Of a stretch of DNA of 64,000 nt, positions 37,510 to 48,750 are shown piece after piece; position 1 is the stretch's first letter, and each line of letters begins with the position of its first letter. The position numbers and the translations under genes are program-made. This DNA comes from Vitellaria paradoxa (lineage: Eukaryota > Streptophyta > Magnoliopsida > Ericales > Sapotaceae): contig JAINTL010000104.1 in assembly GCA_019916065.1 (NCBI GenBank), forward strand, positions 1-64,000, written 5' to 3'. Under the pieces are notes generated by a model. That model was not told the origin of the DNA and did not search any database. It saw only the letters and a list, made by a program, of their open reading frames with translations.

Positions 37510-39939
37510 TCACAGATTCATATTGTATACCTGTAACTTTAGGTGAAAAAATGTTTATTTTTTGTAAACATAGGTCATATACATACAGGATATAATAAAA
37601 ATTTCTGAGAGAATTAGTTTTTGAATCAACTTAACATGAATAATACTGTAAAATATTTTTATGTTAACAAAGTTTTTTGATCGACTGAAAATGATTTCAT
37701 GCTAACTCTACCTGATGTACTACATCAAAAGGACAAAAATCTTAACTATGAAGATAAGAAGGCCTCGAATGCAAATCCAGAGTACTGATTACTTCATATG
37801 GATGATGTTCAACATTAAAAAAAATGATTCTTTCAGTATCAATAATAAAATAATAATAATAATAATAATAAACTATTTCAAATTGTATCCATTTAAGATC
37901 TTTTGTAACAAATGATCTTTGGCACTTGAAAAATATTGCAAAGTATTACAATGTTTAAGCTTGTCATGGTGAACATCAACGACAGTTTTACATTGATAGG
38001 TAGTAATGTCCAAAAAGTCAAATAATAATTATACACAATTTCTAATAAAGAGGACACTAAGCATCTAACCAACCAAGAAGTAAACAGTGAACATCACAAG
38101 TTAAACACCCTGCAAGGTCTTCATAATATACAACATGAGAAAGAAAAATATATATTTGCATTTTAGAATATCCACTTCAACTGGAAAAGAATGATACCCC
38201 TCCAGATGCTAGATCAATTCAATTGAAAAATAACCTTTGACTGCCAGAGAAAATAAAATAATAAACCCTATATGCCCCCCCAAAATAACTTCACCAAAAT
38301 AAAGTTTTAATTAAACTTAGCTCCAAAACATCACCATAACAATTTCAACAAAATAAATCTACATAAACTGAATAAAATGGTAAATGGGTTTAGTTCATGC
38401 TTTAAGTTTCTCTAGGAAGAAATCATAACTAGAGGCTCGTTTCATTATCTTTTCTTATTTTCCATTACATTTTCTTAACAGCCAAACAAGGGGAATCACT
38501 TAAAAAACCAAGAAAACCCATGTTTTAGGCATGGATTTACCATACTAGAAAGTGATTTTATGCATACTTAACGGCAGGCAAAGAGTTGAGAGGTTAATGT
38601 GAATACCAATACTTAGGGCGGATTTAGAAATTGACATTCGCTTGAGTTAAACAAAAGATTTAAAGATAGAGTAGCCTTTATTACAAAAATTAGGCTAAAC
38701 AAAGGTAGAGTGAAGTGGGTTATAAAAAATAGGATAGGCTAAATTTGAAGAAAAAAAAACTTTAAATTAAAAATTTTTTTGGACCAAATTACCTGAGCTA
38801 TATAGTTTAGGATAGGCATAGGGATAGTCCACCCCTTTTATACTACTCTAATAAAGAAATACACAGAGGAAATTGGTGAAATCATAAAATTAATTAAGCC
38901 AACCATGTGGTGAAACTTTTAATTTTTCTATTAACACCCCCCTTGAAGCCAATAGTAAAACTTTTAATTTTTCTACTAATACTCCTTAACCATTAATGAT
39001 CACTGATAACTCGAGACAGTGTAAAAAATTTTTGAATTTTTATAAATTATTTAAGAAATTTTGCTCTTTTATTTTTTTATTTTTTCTTAAATGCTCTTTA
39101 AGGGGCCACTACATTTATAATTTTTTTTGTTCATCCAAATGTTCCTTAATTATTTACCATCTATTAAAAATTTTTTAAATAAAATAATAAATTAATTAAA
39201 AACACACAGATATAGTGTTTACCCTACTAGAAATAATTAACTCCATATACTTTTAACTTTTTGCAACGTGAACTTATTTTTAATTGTCACAAGATGGAGA
39301 GAATGTGTGAAACGAAAATGAATGGGATGTGCAAAATTAGCGTCACTCAAAGATTTAGAGTACTCTCGGCAACTGTGAGGCCTGGTCAATAGTTTCATAT
39401 TGTTGAGAGGGGGTTATGGAAAAAATATAGTAGTTAATTAAATAAATAGTCAAATTAAATTATTAGTTAATAAATTAAATTAATAAAATATATTAAAATA
39501 ATTTTAAATATATTATTTATTAAATTAATTTTAGTTTAATAAATAATTTGAATAAAATAATATATTTAATATGATGCAACAAAAAAGAAAAGTGTTAAAA
39601 TTGACAAAATATTTGTAACAGAAAAAATTCTCTCTCTCTTTCTCTCTTTTTGTTTATGCTTTTCTCTTTTTTTTCATTTGTTTGGAAAGAAAAATAAAAC
39701 AAGTTCAACGGACACGTCATTGTTTCCAGTTTTCCAAAATTTATAAGATAAATAGAAAAACAGTAAATATAAATGTTACCAAACGAGGCCTAATTATTGC
39801 GTCGTCCCTTTTTCTTTTTACCTACTCTTATTTTTCATGTGATAGAATACTTTATTGAGTTTACAATCCATCTAGAGTCATTTTTTGTGAGATTATATGT
39901 TATACTGATTTAGGTTCTGCATGCTACATTATTATTATA
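37510..39939. other. Intergenic DNA upstream of the RPS7 pseudogene
   Basis: No gene recognised. A short (AAT)n run lies at about 37,848-37,871. The region 38,600-38,960 has mixed composition ('ggataggctaaatttg') that may be an old MITE, without clear terminal repeats. From 39,420 to 39,590 it is almost only A and T. Confidence 0.35.
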
Positions 39940-41284
39940 CAATTTTGATTATTGACAATTAACCCAATAAAGAGAGGATTACTACTAAGTTTTGAAATTT
40001 GAACTAGTTATTGATAAAATTTTACCAAGTTTGTCTGAGTCAACCACCTTTTCACGATATTGAATATGTGTACATTGGCATGCATGTAAAATGCTGTTTA
40101 GTTGTTTTTATCTCGACCAGGCCACTTAATTATTCCTCTTTCCACCATTAATGAAGAAAAATACAGTATTTATTTTCATCTATTATATAAGATTTATGCA
40201 TACTTATTCTTTTCATTTAGCCTCTGCTTTATTTCATCCAGACTATTTGTTGCATTATTGCTATTTGAAATTTTACAAATACATATTTTTTAGTTTATTT
40301 ATTTTTTTGGTTAAATAATTCATGATTTTTTCTTTTTTTTTTGTGGGAAGAAAAGGTGGAATATTTGACAGAATCATCAAATACTTAATCAAAGTCTTGG
40401 TTATTAAAATATCATATTTCCAAAATCTAATAAACCTAAGACTAGTCACTCTTCTAACTGAATGGCCTGTATTATAGGATTATAGAAAGAATTTTTTTCA
40501 AACATCATAAGGCTCAAGACTCCTAGTCTTTTTGTTTTGACTAGTAGTGGTGTTAATGGAAAAAAAATGAAAACTTGAGAAAAGTATATTTTTATTTTCA
40601 ATAATTTTTAAAAAATTTAAAATATTTTTCATTGTTTTGGAAAAACTGAAAACTGAAAACTGAAAATAAATTTATTAAACTAGTTTTAATGATGAAAACT
40701 AAAATTAAAAATTTTGTTAAAGAAAAAAAAATTTTTTATGTTTCAATTTTAAAAAATTTTGAAAATGTTTTTCATTTTTTGGAAACTGGAAATAAATTTA
40801 CAAAATGAGTTTTCATATTTAGTTTTTTAAAAAAAGAAAAAATTCATGTACATTTTTCACAAAATTTAATTCTATTTCTATTTTGATCCTCAATTTTCTT
40901 CCACAATTAAATAAAGATAAATCTCTTTCTTTATAAAAAGCTAAAAATTCAACGTAATATTTTTTAATTTTATTTATTAAAATATGTAATAATATTATTT
41001 TAGTCTCAATTTCTAAAAAATAAAGACCAAAAATGCGAGACCTTCAAAAATATGCTTTTAGTGATGTTGAAATTGAATTTGAGTTTCATTTTTTAGCATT
41101 AATCTAATGTGCAATTAAATTATATATTTATATTTTTATTTTTCTTTTTAATTTTTTTGGTAGTTCCTTTTTAATTTTTTTGATATGATAATCGATTACA
41201 TTCCTTAAATTATGAATTAATTTGTCCCCACTTACGTTTGCGAGTTTGTAACGAACACCCTCGTGCTGCCACTCTCGTTGGCAG

Positions 41285-41319
<35 letters not shown>

Positions 41320-41376
41320 CTCCTTCCCGAGTTTAGGGTTCTCTGAGTTTTGGTTTTAAACTTTGAAGGAAGAAAA

Positions 41377-41417
41377 ATGGTGCCCCAATTGTGGCTCCAA
41401 CGACACCACTTCGAAAG
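41377..41417 (+). CDS. Putative first coding exon, copy 1
   Basis: A CT-rich leader and a purine-rich lead-in (gaaggaagaaaa) precede an ATG that opens 13 codons plus 2 nt (starts MVPQLWLQ) and ends at a consensus donor, G|GTAAAC. The same 41-nt exon, donor and leader occur at 51919-51959 in the second copy. The rest of the gene is not evident. The next exons found downstream (from 42,603) belong to other genes, so this may be an orphan 5' end. In the +1 frame it reads WCPNCGSNDTTSK, like half a zinc ribbon, which may mean the ATG frame is shifted. Expression is unknown. Confidence 0.4.
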
Positions 41418-41649
41418 GTAAACTTCTTCACTCCCTTTAATTGTATATGTATACACATTTGCGTATGCTTCTGCATTTGAAAATAGCTTTTTCTGGGTTT
41501 ATTTATCTGAAAAACAAAATGCGAAGGTGTTTCTTGTTTGTAAGTCTAATTTCCCTTTTCTTTTTGCAAATTGCGTTGGGGATTTTTATGGGTATTTGCG
41601 GTGGGCATTTTAATTTGTATAATCTGTTGTATAATCTGAAAATTGAAAT

Positions 41650-41945
41650 TCTGATTGTATTTCAGATTATACAACCGATTATGGGTATTTCAGATTATAC
41701 AACCGGTTGTGTGCATCACCGGTTGCGGGTATCTCAATTCTCATTATACAATACCGATTATGGGTATCTCAATTCTGATTATACATACCGATTATGGGTA
41801 TCTCAATTCTGATTATACAACCGATTATTCTCAATTCTGATGCACACCCATTTCAGATTATACAACCGATTATTCTTAGTCTCAACAGATTATGGGTAGA
41901 TTATGGGTATTTCTTAGTCCCAACAAATTATGGGTATTTGTGATG
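41650..41945. repeat. Minisatellite, about 34-bp unit, only in copy 1
   Basis: Units built from 'gattatacaaccgattatg' and 'ggtatctcaattct' repeat with variation about six to eight times. It lies just downstream of the putative first exon, in what would be intron 1. The matching place in the second copy (near 52,150) lacks it. One forward frame stays open through the array (to 41,812), a by-product of the unit. Confidence 0.8.
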
Positions 41946-42602
41946 CTTCTGCAAATTGAAATTCTGATTTTTTTTTTCACTGTGACCATTTTTAGGTTGT
42001 TGGAAATTTTGTGGTTTTTTTCTTCTGTGAACTTTTGTACCATGTCTTTTGTTATCTAGGGCAAATTTTCTGTTTCGATTCTCGTTTTTTTTTCTTTGTG
42101 CAATGGGTGTGCATTTGTGTTTTTTTCTCTAATATTATGCATAAGAAATGGCATAATTAATTTCCACAGATTACTTGAATTTGTTTTGACTGTGGCAGAT
42201 TAAACCGAATTGCTTATGTGGCCTAATTTTAGCCAGTGTGCATGCGCGCATGTGTTGCCAGAATTGCAATCAACTTCTCTTCTTGAACAGCTGATTTAAC
42301 TCTTCTTGAACAGGTTCTAAGATCACATCATTATCCGTCATATCTATGGTCTTTTTCATTTTTTTCCCTTGACTTTTTAAGAGTATTCTTGTTGTTCTTT
42401 GTTACAATTATATTTTGTGGTGTACGGAGGATATTACTTTTCTTCATTGAATGTTTTGTCATAATGCTGATGTCATTGCTCAAGTTGCCTGACCTGGTTG
42501 TTAAATTTGCTTGACTGTGCAATCAGTCCTGTTTTGAAAATGTTGAGTGTACCTTATTCTTCATTTTGTCACTATTTTGATAATTTTATTTTTGTTAATC
42601 AG

Positions 42603-43442
42603 ACGTTGGTAGTTGTACAAGACATGCTATGGGTGTTTACTATACGTATTGCATGCCTCAATGCGGATCATGCTTGTGTACTTCTACGCCCCATACTTTT
42701 GTTGATTCGTGATCGAATTTCTGAATTATCTCCGTTACCGGACATAGATATTTACAAGGTGGTGGCTATTTCATCTGTTTAAAATTTTCAGCATGTGGTA
42801 TCTGCTTTTGCTATTGTTCTCACTTATCTTGCACTTTTCAGGTTTACAGATTGCTTGATTTTCTTGCTATGTTATTGGAACATCTGCTAAGCTATTTAAT
42901 TAAGTTATCCAGTTAATTTGTTTATTCACAAAAGCAGTTGGTGGATGAAAAAAATTTAACTTTCAATTACCATCTCTTCTCAGCCATTGTTATTGAAGGA
43001 GGGTGCCATTCAGGTGTTCTTTAGAGTGCTTGAAAGGTCTATTGCTGTAGCTGATTCAGATGGGAAGCACTTATTAGGTGACAACAGGAATATAGCTAGC
43101 TATGGGTTTTCTCAGTTAACTTGGTATGCCCCTGTATTCAAGTCCTTTTCTCTGATTATTGATTCTTAGACACATGTTGGGTTGTATGGTAGGTGAGTTG
43201 TGTTCGTGCTAACTGTTATACGTTTTCCCTACTTAATCATTCCTTCTTTTTATTATTTATCCTTTCCACCTCCCTTTCAGGATAATAAAACAGTGTATGT
43301 ACACAACACCAATTTAGAGATATGAGATATTGTAGTCGACTTGTTTGCTATGTTTTATGGCGGTTTTCCCAGTGATGATTTAAAAAATTTGACGACTGAA
43401 AGCTGTTTGCAGATCTTGTCTTATATCCTTAAGTTATGCAAG
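42603..43442 (+). pseudogene. VIR: Virilizer-like gene fragment (four exons)
   Basis: Four exon-like stretches read like an internal part of plant virilizer, a large subunit of the nuclear m6A RNA methyltransferase complex: 42603-42758 (phase 0, LLRPILLLIRDRISELSPLP), 42842-about 42900 (VYRLLDFLAMLLEHL), 42984-43169 (LLLKEGAIQVFFRVLERS, then WYAPVFKSFSLI) and 43372-43442 (LQILSYILKLCK). Acceptors are good ('gttaatcag', 'cttttcag', 'cttctcag'). The second exon lacks a clear donor and the third ends in a stop rather than a donor. The protein is normally about 2,000 residues; only about 120-150 are here. The start and all downstream exons are missing. The family name rests on memory of conserved text. 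Confidence 0.6.
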
Positions 43443-44435
43443 GTACATTCCTCTAACTATACATGGGACATCATATTGTGAGGTCGAGTTAATTTGTTCA
43501 TTGATTTAATTCATTCTGGTCAGGATTTTTTGACAATCTGTTTACAAGTGTCAGGTAATGCAGTAGTTGATGTTTTAGAGTTTCAAGGGCAAGCCTTGTG
43601 AGTAATTTAATAAATTATCTTAAAATGGTTTTTGCCGTGGAAGGGTCCACTATCCTCAATTTAATGCCTCTTACATCAACACCAAGATTTTCATTAGTAG
43701 TTCATTAGGGTAAGGGGCAGCTTTATTACTTATATTTTTATTTATACTCTCAATAGAAGGTTATAGATCTGTGGTTCACTCCAACTTCCGTGGCTATGAA
43801 GATGAACCACCACTTTTTTAATCTTAGGGCATTAAGTTTTGGATCTGAACCCTAGGTGACTTTCGTCTTTGATTGGCTCTCAATCTTTCTAGTTAGCCTG
43901 TGATCTGTTGCTGGTCTCCAACATTGTTGGTAGCTGCCCGTGTTTTCTTTCTTTCCTTTTTTTTTCCATCTGATTTTTAACTTTCTTTCTTCAGGTGAGG
44001 CTTACATATGCAAACTTTATATTTACAACTTAAGAATATCATATTGTATTGTTTATTGCTCTTTGGAAAACAAGTATTTGCTAAATCAACTTTTTTTTAT
44101 TTCCATTTAAGACTTTGCAGTTAGTTGTTAACAATGTAATATTGCTGGATTTTGAAATAACCTTCTTGTTTTTGATACCCTAATTGCGGTTGTGGCAGTT
44201 TATATATTATTTGTTGTGTGCTCCCTACCTCTGTCTGTTCAATTACTATTAGTGAATGATGTAAATCCTTCTATGCCCCTTTTTTGTCTCTTGTGTGGGT
44301 TCTTGTTCTATTAGTACTACTGAATGATGTAAATGCTTCTATAAAACAACCTAATACTATTTAATATATAGATGGTTTTTTTTTTTTGTCACTATTTCAA
44401 AATTTGAAGCCTTGCTTCTGGTAGGATGGGTCAAG
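43443..44435. other. Spacer between gene fragments, no exon recognised
   Basis: T-rich, intron-like sequence with no further virilizer exon that I can see. Two repeats of 'actgaatgatgtaaat(g/c)cttct' type text occur near 44,253 and 44,318, a small direct duplication. Confidence 0.3.
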
Positions 44436-44439
44436 AGCT

Positions 44440-44900
44440 CTAGGATTCAAGTCCCGCCAAAAGTGGGTACACTTGACTCAACTCAACAAAGTTTTAGCCC
44501 CAAACTAGTTAGGGTCAATTACATGGATCCTCTTTCTCCATTCATTTATGTCATATGCTATGTTTTCTATGACGTTATGTAAAATTAGGTTTTTCTTACA
44601 ATTTCATCTCACGTAATCTTAGGTCTACCTTTTGTCCTTTTATCCCTTCTGCTTGAATTGATTCACTCTTCCATATTGGTAGATCCCCAAATCTACGTTG
44701 GACATGCATAACTATCTTAAACGGCCTCAACTTTATTTTACATATAATCATTTTTTCGTATTTTTTCTTATATTACCACACATCCATCTTGGCGTCCTTA
44801 TTCTACACATCTTATGATACTGTTGCTCCTTAATGGCCTAACACTCTAGAACAAAGTATAGTTGGTCTTACACTTATAACTGTACATGCACATGATTGTC
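44440..44900 (-). mobile_element. RTE-type LINE 3' end, antisense
   Basis: The phrase 'agttttagccccaaactagttagggtcaattacatgg' (44,490-44,526) is the reverse complement of the 3' end typical of plant RTE LINEs, with a TTGAGTTGAG tail at its low-coordinate side. Upstream on the minus strand are decayed matches to the ORF2 C-terminus ('ttaccacacatccatcttggc', 44,774). It shares text with the repeats at 14935-16235 and with the opposite-strand LINE at 50386-51266. A possible tRNA-like B box at about 44,449 may belong to an attached SINE. Confidence 0.6.
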
Positions 44901-45369
44901 CTGGTACCAAAAAGAAAGGTAGTTTTACTGTTAGAAGTTTGACATGTTGTATGGTACTAGATTTGCTTTGTTGAAAATGGAATATAAGTACTTATCTTAC
45001 CAGGAATGCAGATTGTTTCTAATTGAATAATTTGAATAATTTCTAATTGAATAATTTGGCAACCATCTTGTGCCATGTGAGCTAGGATTTTTGGGGGATG
45101 GTCAGTTTGTATATTTTAGAGGGTAGGATTTTTGGAAATTGAAATAGGTTTGGCTCCTCGTGTATTTTTCTGTCATTCAGAGTGGTCATTATCTCTGATT
45201 GCACAGACTAGTTGAGAGTCACTAAAAAATGCCACTTGTCACTATTTAAAAAATATAAATCAAAACACCTTTTAACTTAAACTAAAACTCGGGTTCCTCG
45301 ACATATCCATTTTTGAAGTATTGGGTGGTGACTCCTAATTTCTGTAATCAATGCCCTATTTCAAAATGA

Positions 45370-45535
45370 AGACACATTTTTATCATTTGGGTGATCTCGG
45401 ATGCACCATGTTATAATAAAGACTCACGACCTGCGCTTGTCGACCCCAGCACTCGGATCCGGTCGCGATAGCTGGCGACTCCGCTGGGGAATCAGCTCTT
45501 GCTTCGAGGGTTCAACCATTGTTTCCCTTCTGAAC
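45370..45535 (+). mobile_element. Possible Tat/Ogre-type LTR end with primer site
   Basis: A GC-rich island in AT-rich DNA contains TGGCGACTCCGCTGGGGA at about 45,472-45,489, which matches the primer site usually seen just inside Tat/Ogre Ty3/gypsy elements of plants. The preceding 'cgaccccagcactcggatcc' resembles the end of their LTRs. It gives only a short open frame (45401-45640), not a gene. No gag follows, so this is a fragment. Assigned from memory of the motif. Confidence 0.45.
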
Positions 45536-45737
45536 AGTCGTAATCTCACATCACAGTCTCTGGTTTATCTAATCAAAGCATGCAACTCATTTTCCACTAG
45601 GATGCAAACATTTTTACTATTTCATCTATATTGTGCATGACTAACCCATTCAATTGCAAATAAACTACATGTATGTATATACCCTAATTTGTTTTGTAGG
45701 ATGTATGAATAAACACGTCAATTGTTCCAGCCTTCAG

Positions 45738-46066
45738 GTTGCTAGTTTGTTGAATAAAATGCAATTGCATTTTGAGAAGCTAGTCTTAAGCGATAAAGAG
45801 TGCACTTTCAATGTGTCTGTTCCTCCTACCAGAGGTGATATTCTTCATCCTTGTGATGTAGCAGAGATATGGACAATAAAATTTCAGTTAAGAAAAGCTG
45901 ACGATGTCATGTCGTCATCATGTGAATTGTACCTCATGTGGTCTATTCCTTATTTCTTTGAAAGGATGTTGCCATTGTTTATGGATACAATGAAATTCCA
46001 AAGAGAAAACTTGCATCTATGAAGCCTTTGCCTCTGAACTAGTTCAGTGATCTTATCAGATTGGAG
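45738..46066 (+). pseudogene. Phenylalanyl-tRNA synthetase beta-subunit fragment
   Basis: After a 'ccttcag' acceptor the frame reads like cytosolic PheRS beta (charges tRNA-Phe): MQLHFEKL, FNVSVPPTRGDILHPCDVAE. It is then interrupted by 98 nt (45867-45964) and resumes exactly in phase with DVAIVYGYNEIPKRKLASMK, ending LIRLE before a GT donor. The 98 nt end in TTTGAAAG and start ATATGG, so they look like an intron whose GT donor has become AT. A TAG stop sits at 46040-46042 where Gln is expected (PLN*FSDL). Only about 75 residues of a protein near 600 are present. It lies on the same strand as the neighbouring gene fragments. Confidence 0.8.
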
Positions 46067-46069
46067 GTA

Positions 46070-46880
46070 TTGTATGCTTGTTTTATGTATTACATTTTAC
46101 GGGCATGTGTTGCTTTTATTGGTTTTCACGTTTTCCTGCTTTATTTAGGTAAGGTTGATAATTTTTTATTATATCTGTGTTTCATAGTGATAATTACTTC
46201 AGCACTGTTTCTGTTGGAAAATTTGTTAACAAAGCTTAACTTTGTATAAAATTTGGATTACATTAAGGTTCAAACATTTGATTTTCAATTAATTATATCT
46301 TCAAAATGAAACTGAGGGCTTTTTACTGAATTGGAGGGGACAAAATGAAATTCAGCCAAAGTATCTTCATAAAAATTTGTGTCTACTTAGTTGCATTATG
46401 GTTGGTCTTAAATGGTGGATAACTATCCTTTGAATAAACATGTTACCTGGCGTGCATGATGCTTGCCTTGTGCTTCTTTCATGGTCGTTCTTATAGAAAT
46501 ATGGATTATGGCTAAGATAGTTCTGGATAAGGTGTTTCAAATGAGATTATTGGATGGACCAAGTGGATTTTGTATATTTTCTTCCCAGTAAATAGGTGGT
46601 GTTGACATCGTTAGTGCTATTTTTAAGATTTCAAAGGCAGGTCAAAATTTTGGGGATCTAAAAGTTGTAAAGATCACTGCCTTTTAATTTGCCAAAAAGG
46701 TGAAAGGTTGAAGCTTCATGCGATGTTTTGTGCAATTTGCTTGGGTAATTGACACAATTGTTTTATACATCAAAGCTGCGGAATGACAGTGACACGACTT
46801 CATTGAGCTGAATGAGTTCACTTAAACAAGTAGTGTTATATGGGGGAGATGGACCACTTGATATGTTATTATGTCAATGT
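46070..46880. other. Spacer, no feature recognised
   Basis: Intron-like AT-rich sequence after the PheRS-beta fragment. No further exon of that gene is seen. Confidence 0.3.
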
Positions 46881-46884
46881 TTTA

Positions 46885-47118
46885 TTTTCATTTTTTTTTA
46901 AATTTATACTAGCAGTATCCCCACATTTGGTGGCATTAATTGACTGGAAACTCTTTACCCACACCCAAGGTACGAAATGCAGCCGGCGTTTGAACCAGTA
47001 ACTTCTACTTAAATTGGTAGAAGTCTTATCGCTGAACTCACCTGTGTGGTTTATTGTTGCTTTATTCATAGAGGTCTTATCGCTGAACTCACCCGTGTGG
47101 TTTATTGTTGCTTTATTC
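46885..47118 (-). mobile_element. tRNA-derived SINE, antisense (candidate)
   Basis: On the minus strand an A-box-like stretch (gtgagttcagcgataagac, about 47,024-47,042) is followed by a B box 'ggttcaaacgcc' (about 46,986-46,997) and then an A-rich tail (the T-run at 46,892-46,900 on the + strand). The head of the element is duplicated: 'gtcttatcgctgaactcacc' occurs at 47,023 and 47,075 with about 50-bp spacing. The open frame on the minus strand here is a by-product. Confidence 0.55.
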
Positions 47119-47223
47119 TTCTTGATAAGTATTTGTGTGTTTCAAGTATAGTTCATTCATGAATGTTTCTGCTACTTTTTCTTTGGAAATTGGCTAAACT
47201 TGTATGTTTTAGTGTGTAGTGCC

Positions 47224-47263
<40 letters not shown>
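47224..47263. repeat. (TG)n(AG)n microsatellite
   Basis: A short TG run passes directly into a longer GA run. It lies between the SINE and the galactosyltransferase fragment. Confidence 0.9.
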
Positions 47264-47264
<1 letters not shown>

Positions 47265-47444
47265 TCTATTCATTTTCTTGTTGATCTTTGGCTCATTTAT
47301 CACAATTAATTTAAGAATCAAACCAGCATAGATCCTTTGGCTAATTGTGAAATGCAGGATGCATTTTGCTCTTGCTACAATATATTTGATTGTATAAGGC
47401 TATGAATGGGGCTTATGCTGATGCCATTTGTTTGATTGGTGTAG

Positions 47445-48750
47445 TGCCACTTCTAATAGCATAGTAGATAGAGCTATTAATTCAGAAGATGCCCAGCATA
47501 AGGACTTCCTTAGGCTGGTAAGAGGCACACTTCGGATATCTACTATATATAAAAAAATATTGTGGACATTTCTCAATCTTGGTCTTCATGTTATCTTGCA
47601 GGAGCAGTTGACGGATACCATGAATTGTCTGCAAAAACCAAAATTTTCTTCCATTGCTTGTAAAATGGGATGCTGATTTCTTTGTGAAAGTAGACGATGA
47701 TGTCCATGTCAACTTAGGTAAATGCTGCCTCTTTGTATTTCTTTTTTCTTTCTTTATTTTCATTTTCTATTTCACTATTCGGTTCATTAGTGAAAATTTG
47801 GTCCCCCCCCCCAAAAAAAAATCAAAGTCAACTTTGGCACATGTTTGGCTTCTGCAGGTATGTTGGCTGCAACTCTTGCCCATCACTGATCAAAACCTAG
47901 AGTGTACACTGGGTGTATGAAACCTGGACCTGTTCTTTCTCAAAAGTAATCACAAGAACTTTGATATTGATCTATTGTCTTTTCCCCCCTTCCTGCAGTA
48001 GTCTTTATATTTCTTCTTTTTAACACTTCTTTACTATTCTCTAGAAATGTCAAGTACCATGAGCCAGAGTACTGGAAGTTTGGCGAGGAAGGGAACAAGT
48101 ACTTCAGACATGCTACTGGGCAGATTTATGCTATCTCAAAGGATTTGGCGACATACATCTCAATTAATCAGTATGGATTGATTTTTTTTATTTTTAAATT
48201 TTTCTTTCAAGCTCATTTACCATGTGCTGTATTAGCAGATGGAAAAGGTTAAGGGCTCAACAGGCATTTTTTTGTGCCAAGTCAAGTATAACTATTTTGG
48301 TTTGCTTGCATTGCCAACAGTTTTTTAAATTTTAACTTTGTTTTCAATGACAAATGGGATAATATACTTTGATTTTTATGCTTAAATGCATAAACTTGGC
48401 CAAAATTATGGAGTAGTAAAACTATTGAAAATAACAAACCTGAAAATTAACTTCCCAAAATCCACTGAAACTTTGCCATAGAACTGTTGGCTGATGTTGC
48501 TAAATCTATTTGCTTAGTGGCTTCATATGTAGGAGCTTGTAGACTCTCTGAGATGACTTAAATTTGACATCATCTCACATGATATAATTTTTTCCCCTGC
48601 ATAGTTTGCTATATCTCTTGGAGGTGTTGATTGTCTGCAGGGCCATATTGCATAAGTTTGCCAATGAAGACGTGTCACTTGGTTCATGGTTTATTGGTCT
48701 TGAAGTTGAGCATATTGATGAGCGCAACATGTGCTTTGGAACTCCACTGG
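47445..48750 (+). pseudogene. Beta-1,3-galactosyltransferase pseudogene, five exons
   Basis: Exons match the C-terminal catalytic half of a plant Golgi GT31 beta-1,3-galactosyltransferase (B3GALT type): 47445-47517 (INSEDAQHKDFLRL), 47602-47717 (ADFFVKVDDDVHVNLG, with the DDD metal site), 47858-47945 (MLAATLAHH, then KPRVYTGCMKPGPVLSQ), 48045-48170 ([20 protein letters not shown], then [17 protein letters not shown]) and 48641-48750 ([20 protein letters not shown]). Exons 3 and 4 join in phase. Lesions: a frameshift at the start of exon 2, a stop and shift near 47,660, and TGA in place of Arg at 47887-47889. The N-terminal half with its signal anchor and the last exon are absent: 48,895 begins the duplicated segment. 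Confidence 0.88.

Larger units (their letters stand above)
39940..42213 (+). repeat. Direct duplication, copy 1 (gene 5' region)
   Basis: This segment is repeated in the same orientation at 48895-52680. Shared landmarks in order: 'aataaagagaggatta', 'tttgaactagttattgat', 'tgtaaaatgctgtt', 'attaatgaagaaaaataca', a (CT)n tract (41,288-41,317), a 41-nt ATG exon (41377-41417), 'cttgtttgtaagtctaattt' and 'aattaatttccacagattacttg'. Copy 1 alone carries a minisatellite (41,650-41,945); copy 2 alone carries an extra block of about 1.6 kb that includes a LINE. The divergence suggests an old duplication. Confidence 0.8.
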
